From Viscum album (taxonomy: Eukaryota; Streptophyta; Magnoliopsida; Santalales; Viscaceae): 64,000 nucleotides of DNA. The notes beneath the pieces were generated by a model that did not search any database, was not told the DNA's origin, and saw only the letters and a list, made by a program, of their open reading frames with translations. Made by a program: the position numbers and the translations under genes. The stretch covers positions 364,698,067 to 364,762,066 of the forward strand of contig OY728157.1 in assembly GCA_963277665.1 (NCBI GenBank). The letters are read 5' to 3'. Positions 37,560-48,984 of the stretch are shown here, piece by piece (the stretch's first letter is position 1; each line of letters opens with the position of its first letter).

Positions 37560-38760
37560 TTATAATAAAAATAGATAAGGATACTTGTGCCTCATTACAT
37601 CCTTAGGTTCCCATGTTGGTTCTTAAAGGTGGTGATTTCACCAAAAAATATTGATCAAGTGAGTGGTTTTATTTTATAGAACTTTCTCCCAATAATCTCG
37701 AATCTCCATCAATTTTTATCATAAGAAAAATTATGCTCTAGTGGTATAATCTATGAGCTTATTACATGTGATGAATTAGGTATGTACTTCATGTGTAGAT
37801 ATTCATGGAACATATCATTGACTTGAGAGAAGTCTTGTGGTAGCTCTAAATGATAAACTTCCATACCAATATGATCATGAAATTCAAAGGGAACAATTTA
37901 CCTAGGGATTAGTTTTACCATATTTATTCAATTGAAAAATATTCAGAAACACCATGTCAGTAACTCCAAACTCTACATTACACCAAAAAATTTAGAATAA
38001 GTATTCCGCCGACTTTGTGTTTTTCTTATGTGTTGTTGAGTGAATATAACATTCTCTATCATTATTCAGCCATCTTTGGTGCTAATAGATTTATTTTTTC
38101 AACTTTATCCTAGTACATTGGTGTTCTATAATTTTTCCTATATAGGGATTTATAAGGATCCATATAAAATTTTGATTAAAAGATATTTGTTGAAATAAAT
38201 CCTAACTAGAGGAAGGTGTTGATCCCAACCAGCATTGAAATCCATATAATAAGAACTTATAATATCCTATTTGGTTTGAATTATTCTCTCAGACTGACCA
38301 TATGTCTTAAGATGATACATAGTTCTGAAACAAAACTCTATATCCAGATGTTTTTAAATAATTATTTATAACATTGAGGTAAATCTTTGATCTCGATCAG
38401 ATACAACTGAAAGTGGTACTCCATAAGGCTTTACAAATTCCTCAATATATATCGTGGAAATTTGATCTTGAGAGAAATATTCTTTGATAGTGATAAATTG
38501 TTCTAACTTAGAAAGGATATTGACTATAAACCATATATCATTATGGCCTTTTGATGTTTTGGGGAGTCTCTTGACAAAATCTATGGTGATATTTTCCCAA
38601 TTCCATTATAGGATGGATGATGGTTGGAGCATACCATTAAAAATTTGTCTATTATCCTTAACAATAAGAAACATAAAACACCAATATATATACTCTAAAT
38701 TTTTTCAATTCATGTTGTCCCACCATAAATACTCTTTCATATAGGCCACTAGTAGGCGTT
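37560..38760 (-). pseudogene. Integrase and pol C-terminus of gypsy 2
   Basis: On the minus strand 'WWDNMN' and 'NGMLQPSSI' (about 38640-38740) match the zinc region and linker. 'WENITIDFVKRLPKTSKGH' (about 38540-38600) matches WENI.MDFV.GLP.T..G. The first catalytic Asp of VDRL is Asn ('VNIL'). 'YGVPLSVVSDRDQRFTS' (about 38345-38420) retains the second Asp, and 'YGQSERIIQT' (about 38270) retains the Glu. The tail 'EPTWEPKDVMRHKYP' lies at 37585-37625. It is frameshifted and carries stops. Confidence 0.85.
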
Positions 38761-38904
38761 ATGCCTTTTAAGACCTTTAGATGTGGGTTCAAACCCAATT
38801 ATCATACCGGAAGCGACTAATTTTCACCTGTCAGGTATGATATCTACTTTCTTTTAAAGATATATTAATAAACTTATATAAAAGTCAAAAACTGAAATAA
38901 CCCA
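38740..38904 (+). mobile_element. Possible tRNA-derived SINE fragment
   Basis: TAGGCCACTAGTAGGCG (about 38743-38759) resembles a Pol III A box. GGTTCAAACC at 38786-38795 is a good B box with T-arm-like flanks (GTGGGTTCAAACCCA), at tRNA-like spacing. It is not a complete tRNA: no acceptor stem closes. Integrase homology stops exactly here. It could alternatively be a decayed tRNA-Leu/Ser-like gene piece. Confidence 0.35.
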
Positions 38905-38909
38905 TAATT
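38905..38909. repeat. Target-site duplication TAATT, left
   Basis: TAATT here and at 49911-49915, directly outside the two LTR ends: a perfect 5-bp duplication as left by retroviral-type integrase. Confidence 0.9.
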
Positions 38910-39206
38910 TGTAAAGACCCGTAAATTCCAGGTAATTTTTTTAAAATTATATGGGAATTTTATGAGTACGCAAAAATTGACAGTGCGTGATTCCGAGGCC
39001 CAGTGTGTCGGGAATAAAATTCTATACTTTTTTTAGGTACGTTCATTTAACAGGCTAGCATAATTTTTATGTTTTTGAATAGGTACATGGAATTGAAATC
39101 TGAGGACACAGTTGAACTCGCTATGCCGATATTTGATTAAAGGGAATTTCACCTTGAGGGTAGTATAATGAGGGTGAAAGTTAGTTTTCGTGTTTTTCAT
39201 GGAAAT

Positions 39207-39244
39207 AAAAAATAAAATAAAGAACAAACTTTTATTTTATTTTT
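39207..39244. repeat. AT-rich inverted repeat in U3
   Basis: AAAAAATAAAATAAAG, loop AACAAA, then CTTTTATTTTATTTTT: a near-perfect hairpin with a one-base bulge. It is repeated at about 47163-47200, and about 100 bases around it are almost identical between LTRs that otherwise differ widely. Confidence 0.75.
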
Positions 39245-39437
39245 ACCCTCCCATTTGAATGTTTGGTGGGGGGACCACCCGAGCAGAAAAACCAGCCCAA
39301 TTTGAAATTAATGGTGGGGACCACCTGACCCATGGACTCTATCTTTAACGAGTGAGGTGACTCTTGGTTCTCTCCTAATTAATTGTGCCACCTTCCTTTA
39401 TATTATTATGACAACATCAACATAATTAATGGCCAAC

Positions 39438-39445
39438 TATAAATA
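39438..39445 (+). promoter_or_regulatory. LTR TATA box
   Basis: TATAAATA about 530 bases into the LTR. The same motif lies at 47396-47403 in the other LTR. It would place U3 before it and a long R-U5 leader after it. Confidence 0.55.
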
Positions 39446-40811
39446 AATTAATAAAACTTAATTTAATAAGTTGGCTATTTCATTTTGGTGGATTTGGGGG
39501 GAAGTGTTGGAAAAGGGGAGAACATTGGAGAAACACCTTTCTCCAACAAAGAACACCTTTCTCCAATGAATAACACCTTCTCCAATGAAGAACTCCATCG
39601 AAGGATCAATAATGTGGAACATCGTCCACGATGATGAACCAACGTCCATCTTTCCTCTCTTCTCACTGACATCAGGGAACCTTCGAGGCAGGGTTTGTTA
39701 TTTGTATACCCCTTAACCTATTATTGACGTTCTTCATGGTTCAAGAATAAACAAGCTTCTTTCTACCGTTCTAATGTGGAGGGTTCTAGCCAAATGAACA
39801 TGGCCCGACCTCTCCGCAACCTTTGTGAATTTGGATCGTCTTGAAATGATGGCGACATCCCGAGACGAGTGCGTATGTCTATGGAATGAAGAACGAGCCA
39901 CCAGGGCGCGCCCAGTGGCCCGAAGAACGTCAATGGTGACCGACACCGGGGGGCTTGGGAACGGCGGCTGAAACATCAGCGGGCCATGATAAAGGTTGTG
40001 GCACGAACACGCTGCCAGAGAAAGGGCGTGGTGGAGCAGAGGTGGCGACCGAAACCGAGACAGCTGCATGAAGGGGAGGCGGCGATGCGCGTCCGTGCTG
40101 CCGGGTGTGTGGGGGCCACGACAAAAGGTAGAGGTGGTGAAGTCAGGGTAGCCGACTCGCTGCCGGTCACTGATGATGGCGTGGCGCATGACTGTACCGA
40201 AGGGAGGAGGCTGGTCATCCGACCAACCGCGGACCAGCGGGCCGTCCAGCGCGGGCCGCAAACTGCATGCCGCATAGTGTGGGCCTCGCACCATGGGCCA
40301 TCCAGCAGGCCACCCAACGTGGGCCACACCGCGGGCCACCCGGGGGCTAGGCCAATCCTACAAGATCGGGTCAACCCGAACTAGGTCGGGTCGACACATG
40401 CCGGGTCAGGCCAGACCCAGACCAACTTCGACCCCTTTTTTCTCTTTCGAGCATAACGTGAGCTATGAGCGTCCATTTGACGAACCGTCTACAGTGCCAG
40501 AATCCTTGGATCAAGATGGTCCTTTTGGGATACCCCAATTGAGTTTTGGATTAAGTTGGGGTATATCCGGGTTGGATCGAATACGAATCCAACTTAGCCC
40601 TCGAAACTAAAAGGCCAATAACTTACAGATCGGGCATCCGATAGACACATCGCATAGTGCGATGAGACCCCTTTCACGTGGAGGTACTTTTGGATACTTA
40701 TTTGTGGGAATTATTTGTAGTTGGAGTATCAACTTATGAATTGAGTAGTGGACCCTCTCGGAATCAAGCGAGCTTAGTGCCGGAACCCTGTAGCTGGCTG
40801 TAACATGATAA

Positions 40812-41000
40812 AAGGATCCTATGTGGGTCTGTGCTTTGGGATCCTATGTGGGTCTGTGTTCGAGAGTCTCACCTGGATCTACTCTAAGAATTCACATGGG
40901 ACTACTCTATGATCCTACGTGGGTCTTCTGTATTAGGGTCTTTCATGGGTCTGATGATTTACGATCCTACGTGGGTCTGATGATTTAGGATCCCAGAGGG
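40812..41000. repeat. Minisatellite A in the 5' LTR
   Basis: Imperfect repeats of about 25-30 bases built on GGATCCTACGTGGGTCTG. The same array lies at 48705-48895 in the other LTR. Confidence 0.8.
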
Positions 41001-41084
41001 GTGTTCCTGTTAACAGAGTAAGATGATTCATTAGTTACATTTAATCATCTTTTCTATTATACCTAAGTTATACCTGGTATGAGT

Positions 41085-41345
41085 TGAGTCTTTAACTTCA
41101 TGGAAATACCTTTGTGGTATTCTTCTATGTGGCATACCTTTGTGGTACGTACCTTCATTGTGATACCTTTGTGGTATTCTTCTGTGTGGTGTACCTTTGG
41201 GGTACTTACCTTCGTGGTGATACCATTGTGGTGTTCTTCTGTCCGGCATAACTTTGTTGTACTTACCTTCATGGTGATTCCTTTTTGTTATTCTTCTATG
41301 TGGTGTTACCTTTGTGGTACTTTCCCTTTTGGTGTTACCTTTTTT
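41085..41345. repeat. Minisatellite B in the 5' LTR
   Basis: About four copies of a 56-58-base unit, each holding several TACC-TTTGT-GGTA type small dyads (for example TACCTTTGTGGTA). Matching array at 48985-49245. Short open frames on both strands across it follow the period and are not genes. Confidence 0.85.
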
Positions 41346-42023
41346 ATATACTTTCCAACGTGGAACAGTTGTACATTGGCTAAGAGTTGGGCCTTGTGTT
41401 TCCTCATGAATGATATAGGTATACTTGATAACATAGGTATATGTATGGGACTATATCTAAGTAGGGTTGTAAGATGTTTTCATGCTTTGTGGTTTATCCT
41501 TTTTGGGTTTTGGGAGACCTTCGAGGTTCTCAGGGTCCCTACTAAGTATCGATACACTCACCCCTGAACGGGATATGCCCATACCTTGTTGTGTTTGGTG
41601 CAGACAACAGACAACGCTGACTGAGGATGAGAGTACCAGGACTGGATGTAGCTCGGAGGTGGATGTTAGATGAGGCATACCACAGAGATGACCATTCAAG
41701 TGTTTTACCTACCCTACAAGTGGGGTCCTTAGCAGGAGTTCACAAGAGCTACTTTAGTTTACTTCTACTCTTCAGTTTTCTTGTACTTTCCAGTTGGGAT
41801 TTTATTATGGTCCTTTTTTTACTATAAAATCCTTTTTTACTATACATCTTACTTTTTTTCATATCTTGTTGTGTGCTGGGTTGTGTGTGTTTACAGGTTA
41901 TAAAGGAAACACCTTCTTAGTTTTAGGGAATACGACTTTGGTGCTAGTCTCCAGCCCTTGGCCTATGGAAGGCGAACTTGGGGTAGTCACGACACGGGCC
42001 CCGGGGGACGGGTCATGACAAAT

Positions 42024-42036
42024 TAATATTAGAGAA
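42024..42036 (+). promoter_or_regulatory. Primer-binding site, decayed
   Basis: TAATATTAGAGAA lies four bases after the LTR and matches the initiator Met tRNA site TGGTATCAGAGCA at 9 of 13. Three of the four changes are G to A or C to T. Confidence 0.65.
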
Positions 42037-42309
42037 GTAGGTTCTATCGTAGAAAATTGTAATATGATATTTTAACGACAATAGTGTTAAGTGTAGTGAG
42101 TGTGGTTATCAGTTTTGGGAATCCAGTTTTGGTGCGATGGCCGATGTATCCATACACCAGGACCCTAACTTTTGATTTTTGACCCAATGCAAGAAAACAA
42201 TGAATGCATGTGTTTTTTGAAAAGTTTTATTTGTGTTCTATTTGAGTCAGCTCACCAGGTATAACTTATTGACCGTGGCGCACCTGTTTCATTTTAGGAT
42301 AACTCTATG

Positions 42310-43480
42310 CAGATAGCCAGCTGGGGTTATGGGTATAGTACGCGATGATAGCCCACCGAGCGATGAGGCCTCGGTGCATGCCCCTTTAACAGTAGGGGCA
42401 CTAGTGGAGGCACCAGTGGTTCCATGACCCATCGGGCCACCGATTTCACCAGCCCCAGCATTAGAGGGAGCATGCCTCTTGAGGGTGTTGCACAAGTTCC
42501 AGTGCCAGAGGACACTAAGGTTCTGGGTTTAGACATACCCACATGCGGCTGATGATTGGATGAAGGCTATTGTGAGAGTCTTCCAACTAGTGGGGACACC
42601 TACTGATCACATGGTGATCCTTTCCGCCGGTCTTCTATGGGAAGCTTCAGGCATATGGTGGAGCTTGATTCTCCTGGTTCATGACAAAGTGGAATTTTTC
42701 TGGGCAGACATTGAGAGCCTGTTTCGGGCAGAGTTTGTCCCATCGACCCTTCATGCGGTGCACATATTATAGCTTCTTCCTCTGCAACATGGAAGCATGA
42801 CTGTGGCTTAGTACTCAACGAGGTTCACCAACCTATCACCCTACTCCACTGATATGGTGTGGGAACCATTTCTCGGGGATCTAACCTTCGAGTAGGGACT
42901 CAGGCGGGAGATCTGGGCTTCGATGATTTCTCTCAGCTTCCAGATGTAGATAGGGGTGTTAGAGAGAGCCCACTTAGTGTAGAGTTTTCTTTCTAAGAAG
43001 TCTCGTGCAACGAGACCCAACATTGGGCGTCAGGTGGTGGTGTCTTCTACTACTGGCAGTAGAAAAATGTCACAGAGGTCCTAGAGGACCAGTCCTACTG
43101 GTGGACGACCGCATGATTCAAGATCAGTTGTGCAGGGCAACATGGGTAAAACCAGTCATCCGAGGAGGAGGTAGTGTTACACATGCAGTGGGAAGGGTCA
43201 AATGGCTCGAGACTGCCCGAACCACCATACGGAGGATCAACAGATGGTCAAAAGACCACCTAGGATGAGACAAAGGTTTGACCATGGAGGTCCACAGGGA
43301 GCAGGCAGACGTGGAAGAAGAGCTGGTCATGGAGCTGGCGATGGGCGGTGATTTGAGATATTATCGCCACCACCACCAGGTGGTCCACCCCGACCATAAG
43401 GAGCAGGTGTATAAGGGAGATCTCAGCTCTATGAAGCTAAGGCTTATGACCATGGCACTCCAGAGATGATATAAGATACG
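42310..43480 (+). pseudogene. Gag of the complete chromovirus
   Basis: The core reads 'AADDWMKAIVRVFQLVGTP' from 42545, then 'WWSLILLVHDKVEFF', matching the plant gag core (A..W+..I.+VF...G.P ... WW......W..F...F). After a frameshift near 42770 it continues 'QHGSMTVA' and 'STRFTNLSPYS', the QGSMTVAEY..RF..LS segment. Downstream is Arg/Gly-rich, as in the nucleocapsid part, but no clear zinc knuckle is seen. Gag would form the virus-like particle. Stops and at least one frameshift inactivate it. Confidence 0.8.
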
Positions 43481-43870
43481 ATATGTGTCTACTCTACCAT
43501 AGCTACAGTACTTACAGACAGAGGTTCTAGACATTCTTTTATTTCCACTGCTGTCATTCGGATCTCAGAGATTCTGGTGGAGCTTTTGGCTCGATATTTA
43601 CAGCTACAGACTCTTATGTGAGAGGATTCGACGATTACACACTAGTTTTGGTAGTGTGAGCTTACTATTGGAGGTGAGAGCTTCAGCTGGGATCTCCTAG
43701 TAGTGTCGTTGATGCCTTACGATATCATCTTGGGTATGGACCGGTTACCTACAGTCCATGCTCAGATAGACTATATTAGGCTCAAAGTGCGGTGTGTCCT
43801 AACAGATGGGACTAGGTTTATCTTCACCAGTCAGAAGGGAGCCTTTGAAGCATAGGATGGACTTACCCGG
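43481..43870 (+). pseudogene. Aspartic protease of the complete chromovirus
   Basis: From 43514, 'TDRGSRHSFISTAVIRI' matches the family TDSGASHSFIS with the catalytic triad D-S/T-G changed to D-R-G (Asp at 43517-43519 retained). Further on, 'MPYDIILGMDRLPT' (about 43712-43745) matches the second conserved segment PYD.ILGMDWL. The protease would cleave the gag-pol polyprotein. The Arg in the active-site triad and several stops make it inactive. Confidence 0.8.
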
Positions 43871-44039
43871 AGGAGAGTGTAGCTGATCACTCATCAGTTG
43901 GCTATCCTTACCCTTGGAGCAGTTGATGTGGAGAGTCTGAGCAATCCTGTAGTGGTGGACCAGTACACAAATGGTTTCCCTAATGATGTTCTAGGTCAGC
44001 CTCCTCATAGAGAGTTGGACCTTTACATTGATTATACCC

Positions 44040-45290
44040 CATGAAGACACCATTATCTACACTAGGATATCAGATAGATCCCGCAGAGCTTCATGAGTTG
44101 AGGGTATAGCTGTAGGACTTACAGGGGATGGGATTCATCGGGCCCAGTGTTTCTCCTTGGGCATCCTCGATTTTTTCCGCCAAGAAGGTGGATGGGAGCT
44201 TCAGATATTATGTTGACTATCGGCGCATGAACCAGGTGACCATGAAGAACAAGTACCCACTTCTGAGGATTGACGGCCTTTTTCATCACCTAGAGGGAGC
44301 ACAGTGGTTCTTGAAGATAAATCTCAGATCAGGCTATCACCAGCTCAGAGTACAAGATGAGGATGTGCAGAAGAGGGATTTCAAATGTCGGTATGACCAC
44401 TAAAAGTTCTTGGTCATGACATTAGGTGTGAAAAATGCTCCAGTAGTGTTCATGGGACTAATGAACAGGATCTTTCAGCCATACCTTGATCGATTCATAG
44501 TTGTCTTCATCGATGAAATTCTGATCTACTCGGATGCCAATGAGGAGGATTCTTATCATTTGCAGATAGTTCTGGACACACTCCGATAGTACCAGCTTCA
44601 TAGTAAGCTCTCAAAGTTCCAGTTCTGGATTCGATAGGTTAAATTTCTGGGATATGTCATCTCAGTGGCTGGAGTTGCGGTGGATCCAGTGAATAATGTG
44701 TCGGTACTTTCTCGGGAGCCACCCAGGAGTGTAACAGAGGTACGATGTTTCTTGGGTTTGGCCGGATACTACTGCAGGATAGTACCGGATATATATAGAG
44801 TTTTGGAACCATTATACCCATTTAAGAAGAAGTATAAACCCTTATTGTGGTTAGAGAGACACCAATAGAGTTTTCAAGAGCTAAGGCAGAGGCTGAATAG
44901 TGCCCCCATCTTGAGGATTTCAAAATAGGGAATTGGGTACGTAGTCTACTGTGATGCATCAGGGAACAAGATCAGATGTTTCCTAATGTAGGAGAAAACA
45001 GTTATCGTGTATGGTTATCGATAGCTGAGACAACATGAGCAGAACTATGCTACCCATGACCTGGAGTAAGCAGCAGTGGTCTTCAGCTTGAAGATGTAAC
45101 GACATTACTTGATGGGTGAACATTTTACAGTCTACTCTGGTCATAAGAGTCTCAGGTATATATTCTCTCAGAAGGACATGAACCTGAGACAACAACATTG
45201 GCTTGAGTTCATCCAGGACTATGACTTCTAGATAGTCTATATTCATGGGAAGGGGAAGGCGTTGCAGATGCACTCAGCATGAGATCTAGT
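44040..45290 (+). pseudogene. Reverse transcriptase-RNase H of the complete chromovirus
   Basis: One reading frame runs through the whole domain, broken only by nonsense codons. 'GFIGPSVSPWASSIF' is followed by 'VDYRRMNQVTMKNKYPLLR' and 'FLKINLRSGYHQLRV' (44128-44403). The catalytic FIDD is FIDE (Glu at 44515-44517). 'VKFLGYVIS', 'FLGLAGYYCRIV' and the RNase H 'YVVYCDASG' and 'SGHKSLRYIFSQKDMNL' follow in order. In-frame TAG codons at 44107, 44113, 44587, 44635, 44866, 44989 and 45022 all stand where related elements have Gln (CAG). RNase H Asp in CDAS is kept; the Asp of 'TDHKSL' is Gly. Confidence 0.92.
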
Positions 45291-46873
45291 ATACAACTTC
45301 TAGGTGAGGCGACAGAGTAGCTGACCCCTTTGCAGATATCCTTTATGGATCGAGATGGAGTATATTTTCTTGAGTCTCTTATAGTCACTCCCCCACTCCT
45401 TCAGTGAGTCAGGGAGGTGTACCATGGGGACACTGACTGCGGGGCTTGACGTGCTTAGATATCCACAAGACATGCACCTGATTTATTTTTTGAAGGTGGG
45501 GAGAACGTCATCCTCTTTAGAGGAAGTACCATGCAACCAATGTCGCTTTGGGAAGAAGTGTTGAGGGATTTACACACATACCCTCTATCGGTAAATCCGT
45601 GAGTGGTGAAGATGTACCGAGACCTCTGAAGACAACACTGGTGGTCAGGAATGAAGAAATCAGTAGAAGAGTTTGTTTCTCAGTGCCTCACTTTTCAGCT
45701 AGTGTAGGCGGATAATCAGGTACCAGTGAGCTTAGTTAAGCCTTTAGAGGTCCCATAGTGGAATGTGGATGGGATATCCATGGAATTCGTGATAGGACTA
45801 CCACGTACATCAAGGGATCATGATTCTATCTGGGTGATTATTGACCGACTCACCATGTCTGCCCATTTCCTACAGATCAGAGACCAGGGTTCAGTAGAGA
45901 GCTTGGGATGCCTCTATGTGTATGAGATTGTACAACTACATGGAGTACCCTCGATGATGGTATCTGATCGTGATGGACATTTCACTTTCTGGCTATGGAT
46001 GGGGTTGTAGGAGGCTTACAAGATGCAGCTTTATTTGAGCACTGCCTTCCATCCTCAGACGGATTGCCAAACTCAGTGAACAATTCATACCCTAGAGGAC
46101 ATGCTGCATGTTTTCATCCTTGAATTCAGTTGTAGCTGGGAGGATCACTTGAACATGGTGGAGTTTTTATACAAAAACAGATATCACCCAACCATTGGGA
46201 TGACACCTTTCGAGGCTCTGTACGTACGACCTTGCAGATCGCCTTTGTGTTGGACTGACCCAGGGGGGTCAACACTCATGGTACCAGATATGGTACAAGC
46301 TACCACGAAGAAGGTGCAGATCATCTAGGAGCGGATGAATACTGCACAGATTAGGAATAAGTCTTATGCAGAAAAAATATAGAGACATTTGGAGTTCTAG
46401 GATGGTGACCACATGTTTCTACAAGTCTCACCCCGACGAGATTTGCAGAGATTTGGCCGGGGTGGTAAGTTATCTCCAAGGTTCGTCGGACCCCTCCAGG
46501 TCCTCAGCAGAGTTGGTGAGGTGGCTTACAGCTTATCTCTTCCACCTCAGCTACACAGGGTGCACAATGTTTTCCACGTATCCCCGATGAGTGGATACAT
46601 GCATGACCTTTCACACATCATTTACTAGGGTGAGATGGACATAAAAGATGGGGAGACATTTACGGAGGTTCCAGTGGAGATTGAGGTTCGACATGAGAGA
46701 GTCCTTCATGGGTGATCAGTACCTTTGTTGCATGTACATTTTCAGCACGAGAGCCTCCAGGAGACCACATGGGAGCGAGAGTCCTAGATTCCTACTCAGT
46801 ACACCCACATGTTTTTTTAGATTTTGTAATGTGTATTTCTGGGACGCAAATCCCTAAGGTGGGGAGAATGTAA
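45291..46873 (+). pseudogene. Integrase of the complete chromovirus
   Basis: The zinc region is legible at 45580-45700 ('VKMYRDL', 'WWSGMKKSVEEFVSQCLTF'), with the second Cys of CLTC changed to Phe. The core 45765-46010 has 'GISMEFVIGLPRTSRDHDS' and 'VIIDRLTMSAHFLQI' (first Asp kept) and 'LHGVPSMMVSDRDGHFT' (second Asp kept). The catalytic Glu of QSERT is replaced by a TGA stop at 46077-46079. 'DHLNMVEFLYKNRYH' and 'GKLSPRFVGPLQVLSRVG' follow. The end is 'ETTWERESR', then 'KVGRM' and a TAA at 46871-46873, inside the first bases of the 3' LTR. Confidence 0.9.
46856..46868 (+). promoter_or_regulatory. Polypurine tract
   Basis: AAGGTGGGGAGAA immediately before the 3' LTR TG. It would prime plus-strand synthesis and also encodes the last pol residues. 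Confidence 0.85.
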
Positions 46874-47395
46874 AGACCCAAATTTCCATGTAAGTTTTAT
46901 TAAATTATATTGGAATTTTACAAGTCCACGAAAATTAGTAGTGCGCGATTTCGACACCTAGTGTGCCCAGAATAAATTTATGAACTTTTTTAGGTACGAT
47001 TAGTAAACGTGTGAGTGGGTTTTTGTAACTTTTGAACTAGTGCTCAAAATTGAAATCTGAGGACACCATTTAAGTCGCAGTGCTATTATTTTCTTAATGA
47101 GACTTTCACCTAGACCGTAGTAGGATGAGGGTGAAAGTTATTTTTCGTGTTTTTCATGGAAATAAAAAATAAAATAAAGAACAAACTTTTATTTTATTTT
47201 TAACCTCCCATTTGAATGATCGGTGGTGGGGACCACCCGAGCTAGAAAACCCACCCAATTTGAATTTAATGGTGGGGACCACCCAACCCTTGAAATCCCT
47301 CTTTAAAGATGGAGGTGACTCTTGGTTCTCTTCTAATTAATTTTTCCACCTTCCACTAATTTATTTTTCCAAAATCAACTTAATTAATTGCCAAA

Positions 47396-47403
47396 TATAA
47401 ATA
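47396..47403 (+). promoter_or_regulatory. LTR TATA box
   Basis: TATAAATA, same position in the LTR as 39438-39445. Confidence 0.5.
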
Positions 47404-48704
47404 AATTAATAAAACCAATTTTAATATGTCAGCTATTTCATTATGGTGGAATTGGAGGGAAGTGTTGGAAAAGTGGAGAACTTTGTAGAAAAACCTTTCT
47501 TTAACAAAGAACACCTTTATCCAACGAAGAACTCGTTTGAAGAATCACCGACGTGGAACGTCTTCAATGACGACGAACCGACGTCCGTCTTTCTTCTCTC
47601 CTCACCGATGTCAACAGACCTTCGAAGTAGGGTTTGTTATTTGAATACCCTTTCCCCATTCTTGACATTCTTCATGGTTCAATAATAAACAATCTCCTTG
47701 CTACTGTTCTAACATGGAGGGTTCGGGCCAAACGAACAAGGCCCGACCTCTCCATAACCATTGTGAATTTGGATGGTCTTAAAATGATGGTTATGTCCCG
47801 AGATTAGTGTGGATGTCTATAGAATAAAGAACGAGACACTGAGGCGCGCCTGGTGACCTAGAGAACGTCACTGGTGATCGTGCCGACAACCGACACTTGT
47901 GGGGCTCGGGAATGGTGGCAGTGCCACCGTGCCACCCGAGAAGCATCGCGGGCCGTCGGCCACAGAAGAGCAGAGGCGGCGGCCGGCGCATGGCCGGACA
48001 CATGAAGGGGAGCCTAAGACTCACATATGTAGCACCGGGCATATGGAAGCCATGGCACAAGGCCTCAACAGTGAAGAAAGGGTGGCCAGCTCGCTGTCAA
48101 CCACCAGTGATAGCGCGGCGTGTGACCATGCCATGCTGGGGTGGTTGGCCATCCGGCCAGCCGCGGACAAGCGGCCTGCCCAGCACGGGCCATGCTGCGG
48201 GCCACCCAGTGTTGGCCTCACCGCGACCTGACCGGTGGGACAAGCCGCGCCGATGGGTCGGGCCTAACCCAATGGGGTGGGTCGACCCGAATTTGGTCGG
48301 ATCGGACCCAGATCAACTTCGACCCATTTTCACTCTTTCAGGAATAACTTGAGCTACATGCGTTCATTTGATGAATCGTCTATGATGCAGAAAAACTTGG
48401 ATCGATACATTCATTTTGGTATACCCCACTTGAGTTTTCGATAAAGTTGGGGTATGGACGGGTTCAATCGAACACAAATCTAACCAGACCCTCAAAAGAA
48501 GAAGGCCAATAAGTTAGATACCAGGCATCGGATTAACGCACCATCTGTTACGTTGAAAACACTATCATGAGAGGTCCTTAAGGATAATTCTTCTTGGGAA
48601 TTACGGGTAGTTGTAGTAACAACCTATGGCTTGAGGATAAGACCCTCCCAGAATCAAGAGAGCCTCGTGGGGGAACCCTCTAGCTAGCTGTAACATGAGA
48701 AAGG

Positions 48705-48895
48705 GATCGTATGTGGGTCTGGGCTTTGGGATTCTACGTGGGTCTATGTTTGAGAGTCTCATCAGGATCCGCTCTAGGAATCCACGTGGGACTACTGTAG
48801 GATCCTACGTGGGTCTGTTGTATTAGAATCCAATGTGGGTTTGATGATTTAAGATCCTATGTGGGACTGATGATTTAAGATCCCAAATGGGTCTG
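48705..48895. repeat. Minisatellite A in the 3' LTR
   Basis: Counterpart of 40812-41000, with units built on GATCCTACGTGGGTCTG. Confidence 0.8.
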
Positions 48896-48984
48896 CCTCT
48901 TAACAGAGTAAGATGATTTATTAGTTACATCTAATCATCATTGCTTCCATACCTAAGTTATACTTGGTGTGAGATGATTCCTTA

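Larger units (their letters stand above)
38910..42020 (+). repeat. 5' LTR of the complete chromovirus
   Basis: 3111 bases, TGTAAAGACCC to CATGACA. It contains a TATA box (39438), an AT-rich inverted repeat (39207-39244), a GC-rich leader segment (about 39890-40420) and two minisatellites (40812-41000 and 41085-41345). All recur in the 3' LTR. Confidence 0.93.

Noticed and set aside
38484..38744. 86-codon plus-strand open frame
   Set aside because: It lies antisense to clearly recognisable integrase of gypsy 2.
39734..40384. Open frames up to 201 codons on both strands in the GC-rich part of the 5' LTR
   Set aside because: The matching part of the 3' LTR has different frames and lengths on both strands. 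High GC alone explains the lack of stops.
41031..41567. Overlapping frames on both strands in LTR minisatellite B
   Set aside because: Their sequence is periodic because of the 56-58-base repeat, and they are not conserved in the other LTR.
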